Shown: in pieces, positions 52,924 to 63,878 of the stretch
How the letters are laid out: every line of letters starts with the position of its first letter
How positions within the stretch are numbered: the stretch's first letter is position 1
NCBI RefSeq assembly: GCF_003674095.1
Contig: NZ_RDBF01000002.1
Location: forward strand, 295,769-359,768
From: Aeromicrobium phragmitis
GTDB lineage: Bacteria; Actinomycetota; Actinomycetes; Propionibacteriales; Nocardioidaceae
DNA length: 64,000 nt
Direction of reading: 5' to 3'
Position numbers and translations under genes: made by a program
The notes under the pieces: model-generated
What the model saw: only the letters and a program-made list of their open reading frames with translations
What the model was told of the DNA's origin: nothing
Database searches by the model: none

Positions 52924-53567
52924 CAAGCCACCGCCCATCGGCGTTCGAAGGCCGTGGCGATCCAGGAGATCACCGCGACGATGAGGATGTATCCGAGCGA
53001 GATGCCCACGAAGATCTGGATCATCTGCGAGGCGTAGTCGTTGAACAGCCCGCGCATGCGGAAGGTGGCTTCGGCGATACCGAAGGTGGCCGCGAGCGAG
53101 GTGTTCTTCGTCAGCGCGATGTACACGCTCGCCATCGGTGGTACGACAAGGCGGAATGCCTGCGGCAGCACCACCTGGCTCATCGAGGTCATGAACGGCA
53201 TGCCGATGGCCCGGGCGGCCTCGGCCTGCCCGAGCGGTACGCCGTTGAAGCCTGAGCGGATCGCCTCGGCGACGAACGCCGCCGTGTACGTGCCCATCGC
53301 GAGACTGATGTTGATGAAGAACCCGAAGTCGATGCCGATCTCCGGCAGCCCGTAATAGGCGATGAGGATCAGCACCAGCAACGGAGTGTTGCGGAAGATC
53401 GTCACGTAGAACGTGCCGACGCCGCGCAGGATGGGCACCGGGCTGACGCGGGCGAGCGCTACCAGGGTGCCCAGGACGAGGGCCAAAGCGCCGGAGGCAC
53501 CGAGCAGTCGCAGTGTCTCACCGAATCCGCGCAGGATGTTGACGTAGTTGTCGGTCAGCCAGTCCAT
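52923..53567 (-). CDS. gluC: Glutamate ABC transporter permease GluC
   Basis: The 214-residue permease has ALVLGTLVALARVSPVPILRGVGTFYVTIFRNTPLLVLILIAYYGLPEIG and the coupling loop GQAEAARAIGMPFMTSMSQVVLPQAFR. A strong GAGGAGG lies before the ATG, and a 16-bp hairpin separates gluB from gluC. The usual gluABCD order is kept. The pair imports glutamate or a related dicarboxylic amino acid. Confidence 0.92.
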   Translation of the reverse strand: MDWLTDNYVNILRGFGETLRLLGASGALALVLGTLVALARVSPVPILRGVGTFYVTIFRNTPLLVLILIAYYGLPEIGIDFGFFINISLAMGTYTAAFVAEAIRSGFNGVPLGQAEAARAIGMPFMTSMSQVVLPQAFRLVVPPMASVYIALTKNTSLAATFGIAEATFRMRGLFNDYASQMIQIFVGISLGYILIVAVISWIATAFERRWAVA

Positions 53568-53592
53568 GGATCACCTCCTCGACGGTCATGCG

Positions 53593-53627
53593 TGGGCTGG
53601 GGCGGGAGATCCTCCCGCCCCAGCCCA
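53593..53627 (-). terminator. Intercistronic hairpin between gluB and gluC
   Basis: TGGGCTGGGGCGGGAG (53593-53608) and its exact reverse complement (53612-53627) form a 16-bp stem over an ATC loop. It lies 12 bp after the gluB stop and 25 bp before the gluC start. It probably protects or partially ends the gluAB message, so that binding protein exceeds permease. No T-run follows. Confidence 0.7.
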
Positions 53628-53639
53628 TCGGGACGAACT

Positions 53640-54533
53640 TCAGGACTGGCAGGGGTCCAGAGCCGGCGGATCGCCCGCCTCGCTGCCGCCCTTGCCGAGC
53701 GTGGCGTCGAACGCCGACTCCCAGTCACCGTCCTCGAACGCCTCGGTGAGCGACTCGTTGATGAACTCGCACAGCTCGGGGTAGTCCTGGCTGTAGCCGA
53801 CGCCGTAGCGCTCCTCGGAGAAGGGCTCGCCGACGACCTTGAGTTCACCCTCGTTCTCCGCCGCGTAGCCGAGCAGGATGGCCGCGTCGGTGGTCACGGC
53901 GTCGACCGAACCGTTGAGCAGCTGATCGACGCACTCGGAGTAGGTGTCGAAGCCGGCCGGGGTAGCGCCGTACTCCTCCTCGATGAGCTTGATCGGAGTG
54001 GAGCCGGTGACCGAACAGACCTTCTTGCCCTCGAGGTCGTCCGGCCCGTTGATCGAGTCGTCGTCAGCTGCCACCAGGAGGCTCTGGCCCGTGACGTAGT
54101 ACGGACCGGCCTGGCCGACCACCTGACGGCGATCGTCGGTGATGGAGTAGGACGCGATCACGAAGTCGACGGTGCCGTTCTGCAGGAACTGCTCACGGTT
54201 GGCCGAGATCGTCTCGACCCACTCGATGTCGCCGGGCTCCAGGCCGAGGTCGGCCGCGAGGATCTTGCCCAGTTCGGCGTCGAAGCCGGTAGGCACGTCC
54301 GAACCGGCGGCGCGGAAGCCGATGCCGGGCTGATCGAACTTGACGCCGATCTTGACCGAGCCCTGCTCGTTCAACTCGGCCATCCGAGTGCCTTCGTCGA
54401 AGTTGACGTCCTCGACCTCGTACTCGGGGGTGTCGTCCGAGGCGTCGTCGGACGACCCGGCATCGCCGCACGCGGCGAGAGTGAGGGCTGCGGCGGCCGC
54501 GACGGCCGCCCAGCGAGCCTTGATGGATGTCAT
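53640..54533 (-). CDS. gluB: Glutamate-binding lipoprotein GluB
   Basis: The 297-residue protein has a signal peptide with lipobox LAAC and lipid-bearing Cys22, then an SBP_bac_3 domain: GSVKIGVKFDQPGIGFR, PTGFDAELGKILAADLGLEPGDIEWVET, VDFVIASYSITDDRR and GQSLLVAADD. It captures glutamate outside the membrane. The C-terminus is Gly/Asp-rich. Its RBS is GGAGGAACATC. GluA precedes it by 18 bp. Confidence 0.92.
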   Translation of the reverse strand: MTSIKARWAAVAAAAALTLAACGDAGSSDDASDDTPEYEVEDVNFDEGTRMAELNEQGSVKIGVKFDQPGIGFRAAGSDVPTGFDAELGKILAADLGLEPGDIEWVETISANREQFLQNGTVDFVIASYSITDDRRQVVGQAGPYYVTGQSLLVAADDDSINGPDDLEGKKVCSVTGSTPIKLIEEEYGATPAGFDTYSECVDQLLNGSVDAVTTDAAILLGYAAENEGELKVVGEPFSEERYGVGYSQDYPELCEFINESLTEAFEDGDWESAFDATLGKGGSEAGDPPALDPCQS

Positions 54534-54551
54534 GTGATGTTCCTCCTGGAC

Positions 54552-55301
54552 TCAGTGCTTGAGGATCTTGCCGAGGAAATCCTTGGCGCGATCGCTGCGG
54601 GGGTTGGTGAAGAACTCCTCGGGCGTGTTCTCCTCGACAATGCGACCGTCGGACATGAACACGACCCGGTCGGCCGCGGTGCGGGCGAAGCCCATCTCGT
54701 GCGTGACCACGATCATCGTCATGCCGCCCTTGGCGAGGTCGATCATCGTGTCGAGGACCTCCTTGATCATCTCGGGGTCGAGCGCCGAGGTGGGCTCGTC
54801 GAAGAGCATGACCTTGGGGTCCATCGCCAGTGCGCGGGCGATCGCCACGCGCTGTTGCTGGCCGCCGGACAACTGGGCGGGAAGCTTGGCGGCCTGTGCC
54901 TCGACGCCCACGCGCTCGAGAAGCTCGTGGGCGCGCTTCTCGGCGTCGGACTTCTTGGCACCCCGGACCTTGATCGGGCCGAGCGTGACGTTCTCCAGGA
55001 CCGTCTTGTGGGCGAAGAGGTTGAAGGACTGGAAGACCATGCCGACATCGGCGCGCAGCTCGGCGAGCTGTTTGCCCTCGGCAGGGAGCTTCTTGCCGTC
55101 GACCTCGATCGTGCCCTCGTCGATCGTCTCGAGACGATTGATCGTCCGGCAGAGCGTGGACTTGCCCGAGCCGGACGGACCGATGACCACGACGACCTCG
55201 CCGGCCGCCACCTCGAAGTCGATGTCCTGCAGCACGTGCAGCTCACCGAACCACTTCTGGACCCCGCGCATGGCCACCATGGGGGTAGCTGTGTCGACCA
55301 T
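54552..55301 (-). CDS. gluA: Glutamate ABC transporter ATPase GluA
   Basis: The 249-residue ATPase has Walker [10 protein letters not shown] at residues 41-49, Q-loop [18 protein letters not shown], signature LSGGQQQR, Walker [13 protein letters not shown] and H-loop VTHEMGFA. It matches the polar amino-acid transport ATPases. ATG 55301 is preferred over an upstream ATG at 55337. A palindrome lies about 65 bp upstream. Confidence 0.93.
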   Translation of the reverse strand: MVDTATPMVAMRGVQKWFGELHVLQDIDFEVAAGEVVVVIGPSGSGKSTLCRTINRLETIDEGTIEVDGKKLPAEGKQLAELRADVGMVFQSFNLFAHKTVLENVTLGPIKVRGAKKSDAEKRAHELLERVGVEAQAAKLPAQLSGGQQQRVAIARALAMDPKVMLFDEPTSALDPEMIKEVLDTMIDLAKGGMTMIVVTHEMGFARTAADRVVFMSDGRIVEENTPEEFFTNPRSDRAKDFLGKILKH

Positions 55302-55364
55302 GAGCCCTAGCCAATCGGAAGCAGGGGAGGAGCGCAACGTCGCCGCAGCGCGGAGCGGAGGCCG

Positions 55365-55378
55365 TTACCGAAACGTAA
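55365..55378 (-). promoter_or_regulatory. Palindrome upstream of gluA
   Basis: TTAC-CGAAAC-GTAA is an inverted repeat with 4-bp arms and a 6-bp core, 64-77 bp before the gluA start. It may be a nitrogen-regulator site, but it does not fit the GlnR box spacing. The strand and role are uncertain. Confidence 0.3.
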
Positions 55379-55473
55379 TCGCACGCAACCTGGTCGGGTG
55401 GCCGGCGGGCCGGTGTTCCGGTGAGAGAGTCGCCGTTCGGGTGTGGTGGTAGCGGAGGGGGAGCGGGTGGGGG

Positions 55474-55519
55474 TGTGGTCTCGATGGGCTCCCTCGTTCC
55501 TCGGTCGCACTCGACCACC
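55474..55519. repeat. Fragment of the inverted-end element
   Basis: GTGGTCTCGATGGGCTCC through CTCGTTCCTCGGTCG to CACTCGACCACC reproduces the right half of the elements at 14330 and 24462. The left end is missing, so it is a remnant. It lies in the 303-bp divergent gap between gluA and miaB, which holds no gene. Confidence 0.65.
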
Positions 55520-55604
55520 GGGATGTGCGGTGTCGGGTAGCCGCCGGTCGGCGTTTCGGCGCGGCCGCCACGATGCTCAGCGCGCCGCGTATCCTGGTCG
55601 GGTT

Positions 55605-57089
55605 ATGGCGAAGACGTATGAGGTCCGCACGTACGGGTGCCAGATGAACGTCCACGACAGCGAGCGACTGTCGGGGCTGCTGGAGACCGCAGGCTATGAA
55701 CCGGTCGATCAGGGGACGACTCCTGATCTCGTCGTCTTCAACACGTGCGCGGTCCGCGAGAACGCCGACAACAAGCTCTACGGCAACCTCGGCCACGTCG
55801 CCAGCATCAAGGCGCAGAACCCCGGCATGCAGATCGCCGTGGGTGGTTGCCTGGCTCAGAAGGACAAGGACACCATCACTCGACGCGCTCCCTACGTCGA
55901 CGTCGTGTTCGGAACGCACAACATCGGCTCGTTGCCCGTGCTGCTCGAACGGGCTCGTCTCGAAGCGGAGTCGCAGGTCGAGATTCTCGACGCACTCGAG
56001 GTCTTCCCGTCCACGCTGCCCACCAAGCGCGATTCGGTGTTCGCGGCCTGGGTCTCGATCAGCGTCGGCTGCAACAACACCTGCACCTTCTGCATCGTGC
56101 CGAGCCTGCGCGGTAAGGAGAGGGATCGCCGCCCGGGTGACATTCTCGCCGAGATCGAGGCCCTCGTAGCCGACGGCGTCGTCGAGGTGACGCTGCTCGG
56201 CCAGAACGTCAACAGCTACGGCGTCGAGTTCGGCGATCGACAGGCGTTCTCCAAGCTCTTGCGCGCGTGCGGCGAGATCGAGGGACTCGAGCGGGTCCGC
56301 TTCACCAGCCCGCACCCGCGCGACTTCACCGACGACGTCATCGCGGCGATGGCCGAGACACCCAACGTCATGCCCCAGTTGCACATGCCGCTGCAATCGG
56401 GTTCGGATCGCATCCTGAAGGCTATGCGCCGCTCGTACCGGCGCGACAAGTTCCTCGGCATCCTCGATCGTGTCCGTGCCGCGATGCCCGATGCGGCGAT
56501 CACCACCGACATCATTGTCGGTTTTCCGGGTGAGACCGAAGAGGATTTCGCCCAGACCCTCGAGGTCGTGCGTGAGGCGCGATTCAGCAGCGCCTTCACG
56601 TTCCAGTACTCGCAGCGGCCCGGCACCCCTGCCGCCGAGCTGCCCGACCAGCTGCCCAAGGCGGTCGTGCAGGAGCGGTACGAGCGGCTCGCGGCCTTGG
56701 TCGACGAGGTTGCGTGGGCGGAGAGCCGCCGGCTCGAGGGTCAGGTCGTCGAGCTGCTCGTGGCCGACAAAGCGCACGCCGGTGGACGCAAGGACGCCGA
56801 GACCAGGCGGCTCAGCGGCCGTGCCCGCGACAACCGCCTCGTGCACTTCGCGCCCGGCGATCACGAGGTGCGCCCCGGCGACATGATCATCACCCGCGTC
56901 ACCCATGCGGCTCCGCACCACCTCGTCGCTGACGACGCGCCACTGGAAGTGCGGCGCACTCGCGCTGGCGACGCGTGGGAGGCGCGCCAGGGCAAGACGG
57001 ACGTCCGTCCGGGGTCGGTCGGCCTCGGCATGCCGAGCGTCGGCGTCCCCGAGCCGCTCCCGCCGGCGCCGTCCTGCTCCATCTCCTGA
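55605..57089 (+). CDS. miaB: tRNA-2-methylthio-N6-isopentenyladenosine synthase MiaB
   Basis: MiaB adds a methylthio group to i6A37 of tRNAs with radical SAM chemistry. The 494-residue protein has UPF0004 cysteines C12, C48 and C82 for the auxiliary cluster, the radical-[11 protein letters not shown] (C156, C160, C163), and a TRAM domain near the C-terminus. ATG 55605 lies 9 nt after TATCCT. A Pro-rich tail of about 20 residues follows TRAM. In many relatives miaA and hflX come next, but not here. Confidence 0.95.
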   Translation: MAKTYEVRTYGCQMNVHDSERLSGLLETAGYEPVDQGTTPDLVVFNTCAVRENADNKLYGNLGHVASIKAQNPGMQIAVGGCLAQKDKDTITRRAPYVDVVFGTHNIGSLPVLLERARLEAESQVEILDALEVFPSTLPTKRDSVFAAWVSISVGCNNTCTFCIVPSLRGKERDRRPGDILAEIEALVADGVVEVTLLGQNVNSYGVEFGDRQAFSKLLRACGEIEGLERVRFTSPHPRDFTDDVIAAMAETPNVMPQLHMPLQSGSDRILKAMRRSYRRDKFLGILDRVRAAMPDAAITTDIIVGFPGETEEDFAQTLEVVREARFSSAFTFQYSQRPGTPAAELPDQLPKAVVQERYERLAALVDEVAWAESRRLEGQVVELLVADKAHAGGRKDAETRRLSGRARDNRLVHFAPGDHEVRPGDMIITRVTHAAPHHLVADDAPLEVRRTRAGDAWEARQGKTDVRPGSVGLGMPSVGVPEPLPPAPSCSIS

Positions 57090-57111
57090 TCGACCCTCGC
57101 CCCGCGCGGTG

Positions 57112-57455
57112 GGCGGTGCGTGATCAACGTGTCGGGTCCCTCGCGGTGCGCCGTCAACGTGTCGGGTCCCTCGGGCGGTGCGTGATCAACGTGTCCGTCC
57201 TTGGTTGAGGTTGACGACGCACCGCCAGCGCGGGGGAGAGGTTGACGACGCACCGCCAGCGCGGGGAAGGCGTTGGCGACGTACGCCTGACCCGTGCCCC
57301 GCGGCGGGCGGTGTGTGATCAACGTGTCGCGTGCTTGGGCGGTGCGTGATCAACGTGTCCGTCCTTGGTTGAGGTTGACGACGCACCGCGAGTGCGAGTG
57401 AGAGGTCGACCAGGCACCGCCAGCGCGACGGAGGGGTTGACCACGCACCGCCCGC
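57112..57455. repeat. Array of inverted short repeats between miaB and gltB
   Basis: Five forward units of the form GGCGGTGCGTGATCAACGTG start at about 57112, 57143, 57175, 57306 and 57338. Five reverse units of GTTGACGACGCACCGCC lie at about 57211, 57241, 57375, 57404 and 57436. The two forms are near reverse complements, and blocks CGTCCTTGGTTGAGG and CAGCGCG recur with them. Unit spacing is irregular. No gene is seen here; the gap 57090-57586 is otherwise only the gltB promoter (TAGACT, 57488-57493). Confidence 0.8.
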
Positions 57456-57586
57456 CCCGCGTGATCGGCCGGTCGTCGGACCTGCTGTAGACTGTGTCTG
57501 CTGTCCGTGGCCAACGTCGTCCCCGGTGCCCAGCACCGAGCACAGCGCATCTCCCTGCATCTCCTGACGACGTGAGGACGGTTCCT

Positions 57587-60500
57587 GTGACCCGTGGCTT
57601 CTCATCGCTCCCCGCAGCGCAAGGTCTCTACGACCCGCAATTCGAGCACGACGCCTGTGGCGTCGCGTTCGTCGCGACCCTGACCGGCGAGGCGAGTCAT
57701 TCGATCGTCGCGCAGGGGCTCACCGCGCTGCGCAACCTCGACCACCGCGGCGCCGTGGGCGGCGAGCCCACGACCGGCGACGGCGCGGGCATCCTGATCC
57801 AGACCCCGGACCGCTTCCTGCGCGCCGTCGGTCCCGACCTGCCCGCGCTGGGCACCTACGCCGCCGGCATGGCGTTCCTGCCGGTGGGCGATGTCGACGG
57901 GGCCAAGGCCGCGGTCGAGCGCATCGCCGACGAGGAAGGACTCGTCGTGCTCGGCTGGCGCGAGGTGCCGACCCAGCCGGACATCCTCGGCACGATGGCC
58001 CACTCGGCCATGCCGGCGTTCGAACTGTGCTTCGTCACGACCAAGGACGGCGCCCGCTCCGGCGTCGAGCTCGACCGGCTGACGTACGCGCTCAACAAGC
58101 GGTCGCATCATGAGGCGGGCGTGTACTTCCCGTCGCTGTCGAGCCGCACGCTCGTCTACAAGGGCATGCTCACGACCGATCAGCTCGAGGAGTTCTTCCC
58201 CGACCTGCTCGACGAGCGGATGGAGTCGGCGCTCGCGATCGTGCACAGCCGGTTCTCCACCAACACCTTCCCGAGCTGGCCGCTGGCCCACCCGTTCCGC
58301 TACATCGCGCACAACGGCGAGATCAACACGGCCCGCGGCAACCGCAACTGGATGCGGGCGCGCGAGGCGCTGCTGGAGAGCGACCTCATCCCCGGCGACC
58401 TCACCCGGCTGTTCCCGATCTGCAGCCCCGACGGGTCCGACACCGCGTCCTTCGACGAGGTGCTCGAACTCCTGCACCTCGGCGGCCGTTCGCTCCCGCA
58501 CGCCGTGATGATGATGGTCCCCGAGGCGTGGGAGAACGACGCCGAGATGGACCCGGCGCGCCGGGCGTTCTACGAGTTTCACTCCACGGTCATGGAGCCG
58601 TGGGACGGTCCCGCCTGCATCTGCTTCACCGACGGCACCCAGATTGGCGCCCTGCTGGACCGCAACGGTCTGCGCCCCGGGCGGTACTGGGTGACCGAGG
58701 ACGGGCTCGTCGTGCTCGCGTCCGAGGCCGGCGTCCTCGACATCGACCCCAAGACGATCGTCCGTAAGGGCCGCCTCGAGCCGGGCAAGATGTTCCTGCT
58801 CGACCTCGACGAGCACCGCATCATCGAGGACGAGGAGATCAAGGGCCAGCTCGCCCAGGAGCATCCCTACGAGGAGTGGCTGTACTCCGGCCTGGTGCGC
58901 TTCGAGGATCTCCCCGATCTCGAGCACATCGTGCACACCCACGCGTCGGTCACGCGCCGCCAGCAGGTGTTCGGTTACACGGAGGAGGAGGTGCGCCGGC
59001 TGCTGGCGCCCATCGCCCGCACCGGCGCCGAGGCGATCGGCTCGATGGGAACCGACACGCCCATCGCCGCGCTGTCGGACCGGCCGCGCCAGCTGTTCGA
59101 TTACTTCTCCCAGCTGTTCGCGCAGGTCACCAACCCGCCGCTCGATGCCATCCGCGAGGAGGTCGTCACCTCGCTCGCCGGCACGATCGGCCCGGAGCGG
59201 AACCTCCTCGCGCCGAGCCCGGCCAGCTGCCGCATGCTGCAGCTGCCGTTCCCCGTCATCGACAACGACGAGCTTGCCAAGATCCGGCACATGAACCGCG
59301 ACGGCGACATGCCCGGATTCTCCGTGCACGTCGTTCGGGGCCTGTATGACGTGCACGGCGGGGGAGATGCGCTGCGCGCCAAGATCGACGAGATCTGCGC
59401 GGATGTCTCCGACGCGATCGTGAACAACGGCGCGCGCATCATCGTGCTCTCGGACCGGCACAGCAACGCCGATCTGGCCCCCATCCCGTCGCTGCTGCTG
59501 ACCGGTGCCGTGCACCACCACCTCGTGCGCGAGAAGCTGCGCACGCAGGCCGGTCTGCTGGTCGAGGCTGGCGACGTGCGCGAGGTGCACCATGTCGCGC
59601 TGCTGATCGGCTACGGCGCCACCGCGGTCAACCCGTACCTCGCCCTCGAGACGGCCGAAGACCTCGCTCGCGAGGGCGTGTACGTCGACGGCATCGAGCC
59701 TCAGCAGGCGGCGCGCAACATCGCGTACGGCCTCGGCAAGGGCGTCCTCAAGGTGATGAGCAAGATGGGCGTGTCGACGGTGGCGTCGTACACGGGCGCG
59801 CAGATCTTCGAGGTCGTGGGCCTGTCGCATGAGGTCGTCGACCGCTACTTCACGGGCACGGCCAGCAAGCTCGGCGGCGTGGGCCTCGACGTTCTCGCCG
59901 AGGAGGTCCGGGCGCGCCACCTCAAGGCCTACCCGACCAAGGGCATCGTCGGTTCCAGCCGCCAGCTCGAGGTCGGCGGTGAGTATCAGTGGCGCCGCCA
60001 GGGGCCCGAGCACCTCTTCGATCCCGAGACCGTGTTCCGCCTGCAGCACTCCACCCGTACGGGCCGTTACGACATCTTCAAGAAGTACACGCAGCGGGTC
60101 GACGAGCAGAGCGAACGGCTCATGACCTTGCGCGGCCTCTTCCGCTTCAAGGACGGCGAGCGTCAGCCGATCCCGATCGACGAGGTCGAGCCGGTCAGTG
60201 AGATCGTCAAGCGCTTCTCGACCGGTGCGATGTCGTACGGCTCCATCAGCCAGGAAGCGCACGAGACGCTCGCCATCGCGATGAACCGTCTCGGCGGCAA
60301 GTCCAACACCGGCGAGGGCGGCGAGGACCCCGAGCGTTTGTACGACCCGGAGCGCCGCTCGGCGATCAAGCAGGTCGCCTCAGGCCGTTTCGGCGTCACG
60401 AGCGAGTATCTGTCGAACGCGGACGACATCCAGATCAAGATGGCCCAGGGTGCGAAGCCCGGCGAGGGCGGTCAGCTGCCCGGACCGAAGGTGTACCCGT

Positions 60501-62122
60501 GGGTGGCCAAGACGCGGCACTCCACGCCGGGCGTGGGCCTCATCAGCCCGCCGCCGCACCACGACATCTACTCGATCGAGGACCTCAAACAGCTGATCCA
60601 CGATCTGAAGAACGCCAACCCCTCGGCGCGCGTGCACGTCAAGCTCGTCTCCGAGGTCGGCGTCGGCACCGTGGCCGCCGGCGTGTCGAAGGCCAAGGCC
60701 GACGTCGTGCTGATCTCCGGTCACGATGGCGGTACGGGTGCCTCGCCGCTCACGTCGCTCAAGCACGCGGGTGGTCCGTGGGAGCTCGGCCTGGCCGAAA
60801 CCCAGCAGACCTTGCTGCTCAACGGCTTGCGCGACCGGATCGTCGTGCAGTGCGACGGGCAGTTGAAGACCGGGCGCGACGTCGTGATCGCCGCGCTGCT
60901 CGGCGCTGAGGAGTTCGGCTTCGCGACCGCGCCCCTCGTCGTGAGCGGCTGCATCATGATGCGGGTCTGCCACCTCGACACCTGCCCGGTCGGCGTCGCG
61001 ACGCAGAACCAGTCGCTGCGCGAGAAGTACTCGGGCAAGGCCGAGTACGTCGTGAACTTCTTCGAGTTCATCGCCCAGGAGGTGCGGGAGCACCTGGCCG
61101 CGCTCGGTTTCCGTTCGATCGACGAGGCCGTCGGCCACGTCGAGGCGCTCGACGTCTCGCCGGCGGTCGACCATTGGAAGGCCAGCAACCTGGACCTGTC
61201 GCCGATCTTCTTCCGCCCGGAGCTGCCCGAGGGAGCTGCGCTGCGCTGCACGACGTCGCAGGACCACGCGCTGGACAAGGCGCTCGACCGTGACCTCATC
61301 GCGCTCAGCGCCGACGCGCTCGAGCGTGGGGAGCCGGTGCGCGCGCAGGTCGAGATCCGTAACGTCCACCGCACCGTGGGCACCATGCTCGGTCACGAGG
61401 TCACGAAGCGTTATCGCGGTGAAGGCCTGCCGGAGAACACCATCGACCTGACGTTCCTCGGGTCGGCCGGCCAGTCGTTCGGTGCCTTCGTGCCGCGCGG
61501 CATCACACTGCGACTGGAGGGCGACGGCAACGACTACGTCGGCAAGGGGCTGTCCGGCGGCCGCATCATCGTGCGTCCGCCGCGCGAGGCCCAGTACGTG
61601 GCCGAGGAGCAGATCGTCGCGGGTAACGTCATCGGCTTCGGCGCCACCTCCGGTGAGATCTTCCTCCGCGGCCAGGTGGGCGAGCGGTTCTGTGTGCGCA
61701 ACTCCGGTGCGACCGCCGTCGTCGAGGGCGTGGGTGACCACGCGCTCGAGTACATGACCGGTGGGCGCGCGGTCATCCTCGGCCCGACGGGTCGCAACGT
61801 CGCTGCCGGCATGAGCGGCGGGCAGGCGTACGTCCTGGACCTGGACGAGGATCTCGTCAACCCCGAGATGGTCGAGGTGCGTGCCGTGCCCGAGGAGGCG
61901 GGCCAGTGGTTGCGCTCCATCGTGCAGCGCCACGCCGAGGAGACCGGTTCGACCGTCGCCGAGGCGCTGCTGCGCGACTGGGACGCCGCACTGCCGCGCT
62001 TCCGCGAGATCATGCCGGTCAACTACCGCATGGTGTTGGAGGCCCGCGACGCCGCCGAGGCCGAAGGCCTCACCGAAGAACAGACGACCGCACGCATGAT
62101 GGAGGTGGCCGCACGTGGCTGA
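57587..62122 (+). CDS. gltB: Glutamate synthase (NADPH) large subunit
   Basis: GltB converts glutamine and 2-oxoglutarate to two glutamates, with electrons from GltD. The 1511-residue protein has an N-terminal glutaminase whose nucleophile Cys24 in EHDACGVAF is exposed after removal of a 23-residue propeptide. The central and FMN-binding domains follow, then the 3Fe-4S cysteines in [17 protein letters not shown] near 1125, and the C-terminal beta-helix ([10 protein letters not shown]). GTG 57587 follows GAGGACGG and yields the normal propeptide. gltD overlaps by 8 bp. Confidence 0.97.
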   Translation: MTRGFSSLPAAQGLYDPQFEHDACGVAFVATLTGEASHSIVAQGLTALRNLDHRGAVGGEPTTGDGAGILIQTPDRFLRAVGPDLPALGTYAAGMAFLPVGDVDGAKAAVERIADEEGLVVLGWREVPTQPDILGTMAHSAMPAFELCFVTTKDGARSGVELDRLTYALNKRSHHEAGVYFPSLSSRTLVYKGMLTTDQLEEFFPDLLDERMESALAIVHSRFSTNTFPSWPLAHPFRYIAHNGEINTARGNRNWMRAREALLESDLIPGDLTRLFPICSPDGSDTASFDEVLELLHLGGRSLPHAVMMMVPEAWENDAEMDPARRAFYEFHSTVMEPWDGPACICFTDGTQIGALLDRNGLRPGRYWVTEDGLVVLASEAGVLDIDPKTIVRKGRLEPGKMFLLDLDEHRIIEDEEIKGQLAQEHPYEEWLYSGLVRFEDLPDLEHIVHTHASVTRRQQVFGYTEEEVRRLLAPIARTGAEAIGSMGTDTPIAALSDRPRQLFDYFSQLFAQVTNPPLDAIREEVVTSLAGTIGPERNLLAPSPASCRMLQLPFPVIDNDELAKIRHMNRDGDMPGFSVHVVRGLYDVHGGGDALRAKIDEICADVSDAIVNNGARIIVLSDRHSNADLAPIPSLLLTGAVHHHLVREKLRTQAGLLVEAGDVREVHHVALLIGYGATAVNPYLALETAEDLAREGVYVDGIEPQQAARNIAYGLGKGVLKVMSKMGVSTVASYTGAQIFEVVGLSHEVVDRYFTGTASKLGGVGLDVLAEEVRARHLKAYPTKGIVGSSRQLEVGGEYQWRRQGPEHLFDPETVFRLQHSTRTGRYDIFKKYTQRVDEQSERLMTLRGLFRFKDGERQPIPIDEVEPVSEIVKRFSTGAMSYGSISQEAHETLAIAMNRLGGKSNTGEGGEDPERLYDPERRSAIKQVASGRFGVTSEYLSNADDIQIKMAQGAKPGEGGQLPGPKVYPWVAKTRHSTPGVGLISPPPHHDIYSIEDLKQLIHDLKNANPSARVHVKLVSEVGVGTVAAGVSKAKADVVLISGHDGGTGASPLTSLKHAGGPWELGLAETQQTLLLNGLRDRIVVQCDGQLKTGRDVVIAALLGAEEFGFATAPLVVSGCIMMRVCHLDTCPVGVATQNQSLREKYSGKAEYVVNFFEFIAQEVREHLAALGFRSIDEAVGHVEALDVSPAVDHWKASNLDLSPIFFRPELPEGAALRCTTSQDHALDKALDRDLIALSADALERGEPVRAQVEIRNVHRTVGTMLGHEVTKRYRGEGLPENTIDLTFLGSAGQSFGAFVPRGITLRLEGDGNDYVGKGLSGGRIIVRPPREAQYVAEEQIVAGNVIGFGATSGEIFLRGQVGERFCVRNSGATAVVEGVGDHALEYMTGGRAVILGPTGRNVAAGMSGGQAYVLDLDEDLVNPEMVEVRAVPEEAGQWLRSIVQRHAEETGSTVAEALLRDWDAALPRFREIMPVNYRMVLEARDAAEAEGLTEEQTTARMMEVAARG

Positions 62123-63578
62123 TCCCCGTGGCTTCATGACCACCCCGCGCCAAGTGGCCGAGCGTCGCCCGGTCGAGGAGCGGGTCAACGACTGGAAGGA
62201 GGTGTACCCCGGCGGTCCGGGGCGCGCCCTCCTGCCGATCATCACCGAGCAGGCGGGACGCTGCATGGACTGCGGCATCCCGTTCTGCCACCAGGGCTGC
62301 CCATTGGGCAACCTCATCCCGGAGTGGAACGACCTCGTATGGCGCGAAGACTGGGACGATGCGATCGAGCGTCTCCACGCGACCAACAACTTCCCAGAGT
62401 TCACCGGGCGGCTGTGCCCGGCGCCGTGCGAGACGTCCTGCGTCGTCGGTATCAACCGCGATGCGGTGACCATCAAGAACGTCGAGGTCTCGATCATCGA
62501 CAAGGCCTGGGAGGACGACAACGTCAAGCCGCAGCCGCCGGAGTGGCTGACCGGCAAGACGGTGGCCGTCGTCGGGTCGGGGCCGGCCGGCCTCGCCGTC
62601 GCGCAGCAGTTGACGCGCGCCGGTCACACGGTCGCGGTGTACGAGCGTGACGACAAGCCGGGTGGACTCCTGCGCTATGGCATCCCGGAGTTCAAGATGG
62701 AGAAGGTGCAGGTCGACCGCCGCATCCAGCAAATGCAGCGCGAGGGCACCGTCTTCCGCACCGGCGTCCAGGTGGGGGAGACCCTGACCGGCCCGCAGCT
62801 CAAGGAGCGCTACGACGCGGTCGTGCTCGCGATCGGCGCCACGGTCCGCCGCGACCTTCCGATTCCCGGTCGGGAACTCGGCGGCATCCACCAGGCGATG
62901 GAGTACCTGCCGCAGGCCAACCGCGTCGCGGTCGGCGAGGAGGTCCCGGACCAGATCGTGGCCACGGGCAAGGACGTCGTCATCATCGGCGGCGGTGACA
63001 CCGGAGCCGACTGCCTCGGCACGGCGATCCGCCAGGGTGCGAAGTCAGTGACCAGCCTGGAGATCATGCCCCAACCCGGCGTGGACCGCCCAGAGAACCA
63101 GCCCTGGCCGACCTACCCGATGATCTACCGGATCGCGTCCGCGCACGAGGAGGGCGGCGAGCGGCTGTACGCCGTCTCGACGAAGGAGTTCCTCGGCGAG
63201 GACGGACAGGTGTCCGGTCTTCGGATCAGCGAGGTCGAGATGCGCGACGGGAAGTTCGAGGAGGTGCCGGGCACCGAGCGGGTCCTTCCGGCGCAGCTCG
63301 TGCTCTTCGCCATGGGCTTCACCGGGCCGCAGCGCGAGGGCCTCGTCGAGCAACTCGGACTGGAGTTGGACCAGCGCGGCAATGTCGTCCGCGACGCGGA
63401 CTACATGTCGAGCGTCGAGGGCGTGTTCGTGGCCGGTGACTGCGGCCGCGGCCAGTCGCTCATCGTCTGGGCGATCGCGGAAGGTCGCGCGGCGGCCTCC
63501 GGTGTGGATGCCTATCTCACCGGATCGTCGACGCTTCCGCGGCCGGTCAAGCCGACCGACCGCCCCATGGCGGTCTGA
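62115..63578 (+). CDS. gltD: Glutamate synthase small subunit
   Basis: GltD takes electrons from NADPH and passes them to GltB through FAD and 4Fe-4S clusters. The 487-residue protein has the cysteine motifs [20 protein letters not shown] and CPAPCETSC, the FAD motif [15 protein letters not shown] near 151 and the NADPH motif [11 protein letters not shown] near 293. GGAGGTGG precedes GTG 62115 inside the end of gltB. After the stop the sequence is repeat-rich. Confidence 0.96.
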   Translation: MADPRGFMTTPRQVAERRPVEERVNDWKEVYPGGPGRALLPIITEQAGRCMDCGIPFCHQGCPLGNLIPEWNDLVWREDWDDAIERLHATNNFPEFTGRLCPAPCETSCVVGINRDAVTIKNVEVSIIDKAWEDDNVKPQPPEWLTGKTVAVVGSGPAGLAVAQQLTRAGHTVAVYERDDKPGGLLRYGIPEFKMEKVQVDRRIQQMQREGTVFRTGVQVGETLTGPQLKERYDAVVLAIGATVRRDLPIPGRELGGIHQAMEYLPQANRVAVGEEVPDQIVATGKDVVIIGGGDTGADCLGTAIRQGAKSVTSLEIMPQPGVDRPENQPWPTYPMIYRIASAHEEGGERLYAVSTKEFLGEDGQVSGLRISEVEMRDGKFEEVPGTERVLPAQLVLFAMGFTGPQREGLVEQLGLELDQRGNVVRDADYMSSVEGVFVAGDCGRGQSLIVWAIAEGRAAASGVDAYLTGSSTLPRPVKPTDRPMAV

Positions 63579-63621
63579 GCCCCGCCTCGCTGTAGCTGGT
63601 CGCCGCTCGCAGGGCTCGCTG

Positions 63622-63756
63622 CTGCTCGACCACCGATGGCGGGGGAGCTCGCGGCTGCTCGAGCACGGATGGCGTGTTGTGGTGGTCGAGTAGGAGGTCG
63701 CTTTGCGACTGACGTATCGAGACCGGGTGCCGGGCGTGGTCGGTCTCGATACGACC
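63622..63756 (+). repeat. 135-bp direct repeat, copy A
   Basis: The block from CTGCTCGACCACCGATGG to GGTCTCGATACGACC recurs at 63866-64000 with a few substitutions and one compensating indel (CTTTGCGACTG against CTTGCGACCG). It contains GTGGTCGAGTAGGAGGTCGC and a facing TATCGAGACC/GGTCTCGATA pair, so it is built from the same element family. No gene is seen from 63579 to the window end. Confidence 0.75.
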
Positions 63757-63773
63757 GCCGGTGGTGCTTTTCG

Positions 63774-63878
63774 CTGGTCGAGTAGCGATTGAGGAACGAG
63801 GGAGCGTATCGAGACCACGTGAGTCAATGACGTGGTCTCGATACGCCCCGCTCGCAGAGCTCGCGGCTACTCGACCAC
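63774..63878. mobile_element. 105-bp element with near-perfect inverted ends (copy 4)
   Basis: CTGGTCGAGTAG (63774-63785) and CTACTCGACCAC (63867-63878) pair at 11 of 12 bases. Inside, GAACGAGGGAGCGTATCGAGACCACGT faces ACGTGGTCTCGATACGCC. It lies between and partly overlaps the 135-bp direct repeats. Confidence 0.7.

Noticed and set aside
57112..57455. CRISPR array
   Set aside because: Repeats occur in both orientations with irregular spacing and variable sequence, and there are no cas genes.
57602..60262. 886-codon minus-strand open frame opposite gltB
   Set aside because: Mirror of the gltB reading frame with Arg/Asp/His-biased composition; no ribosome-binding site or family.
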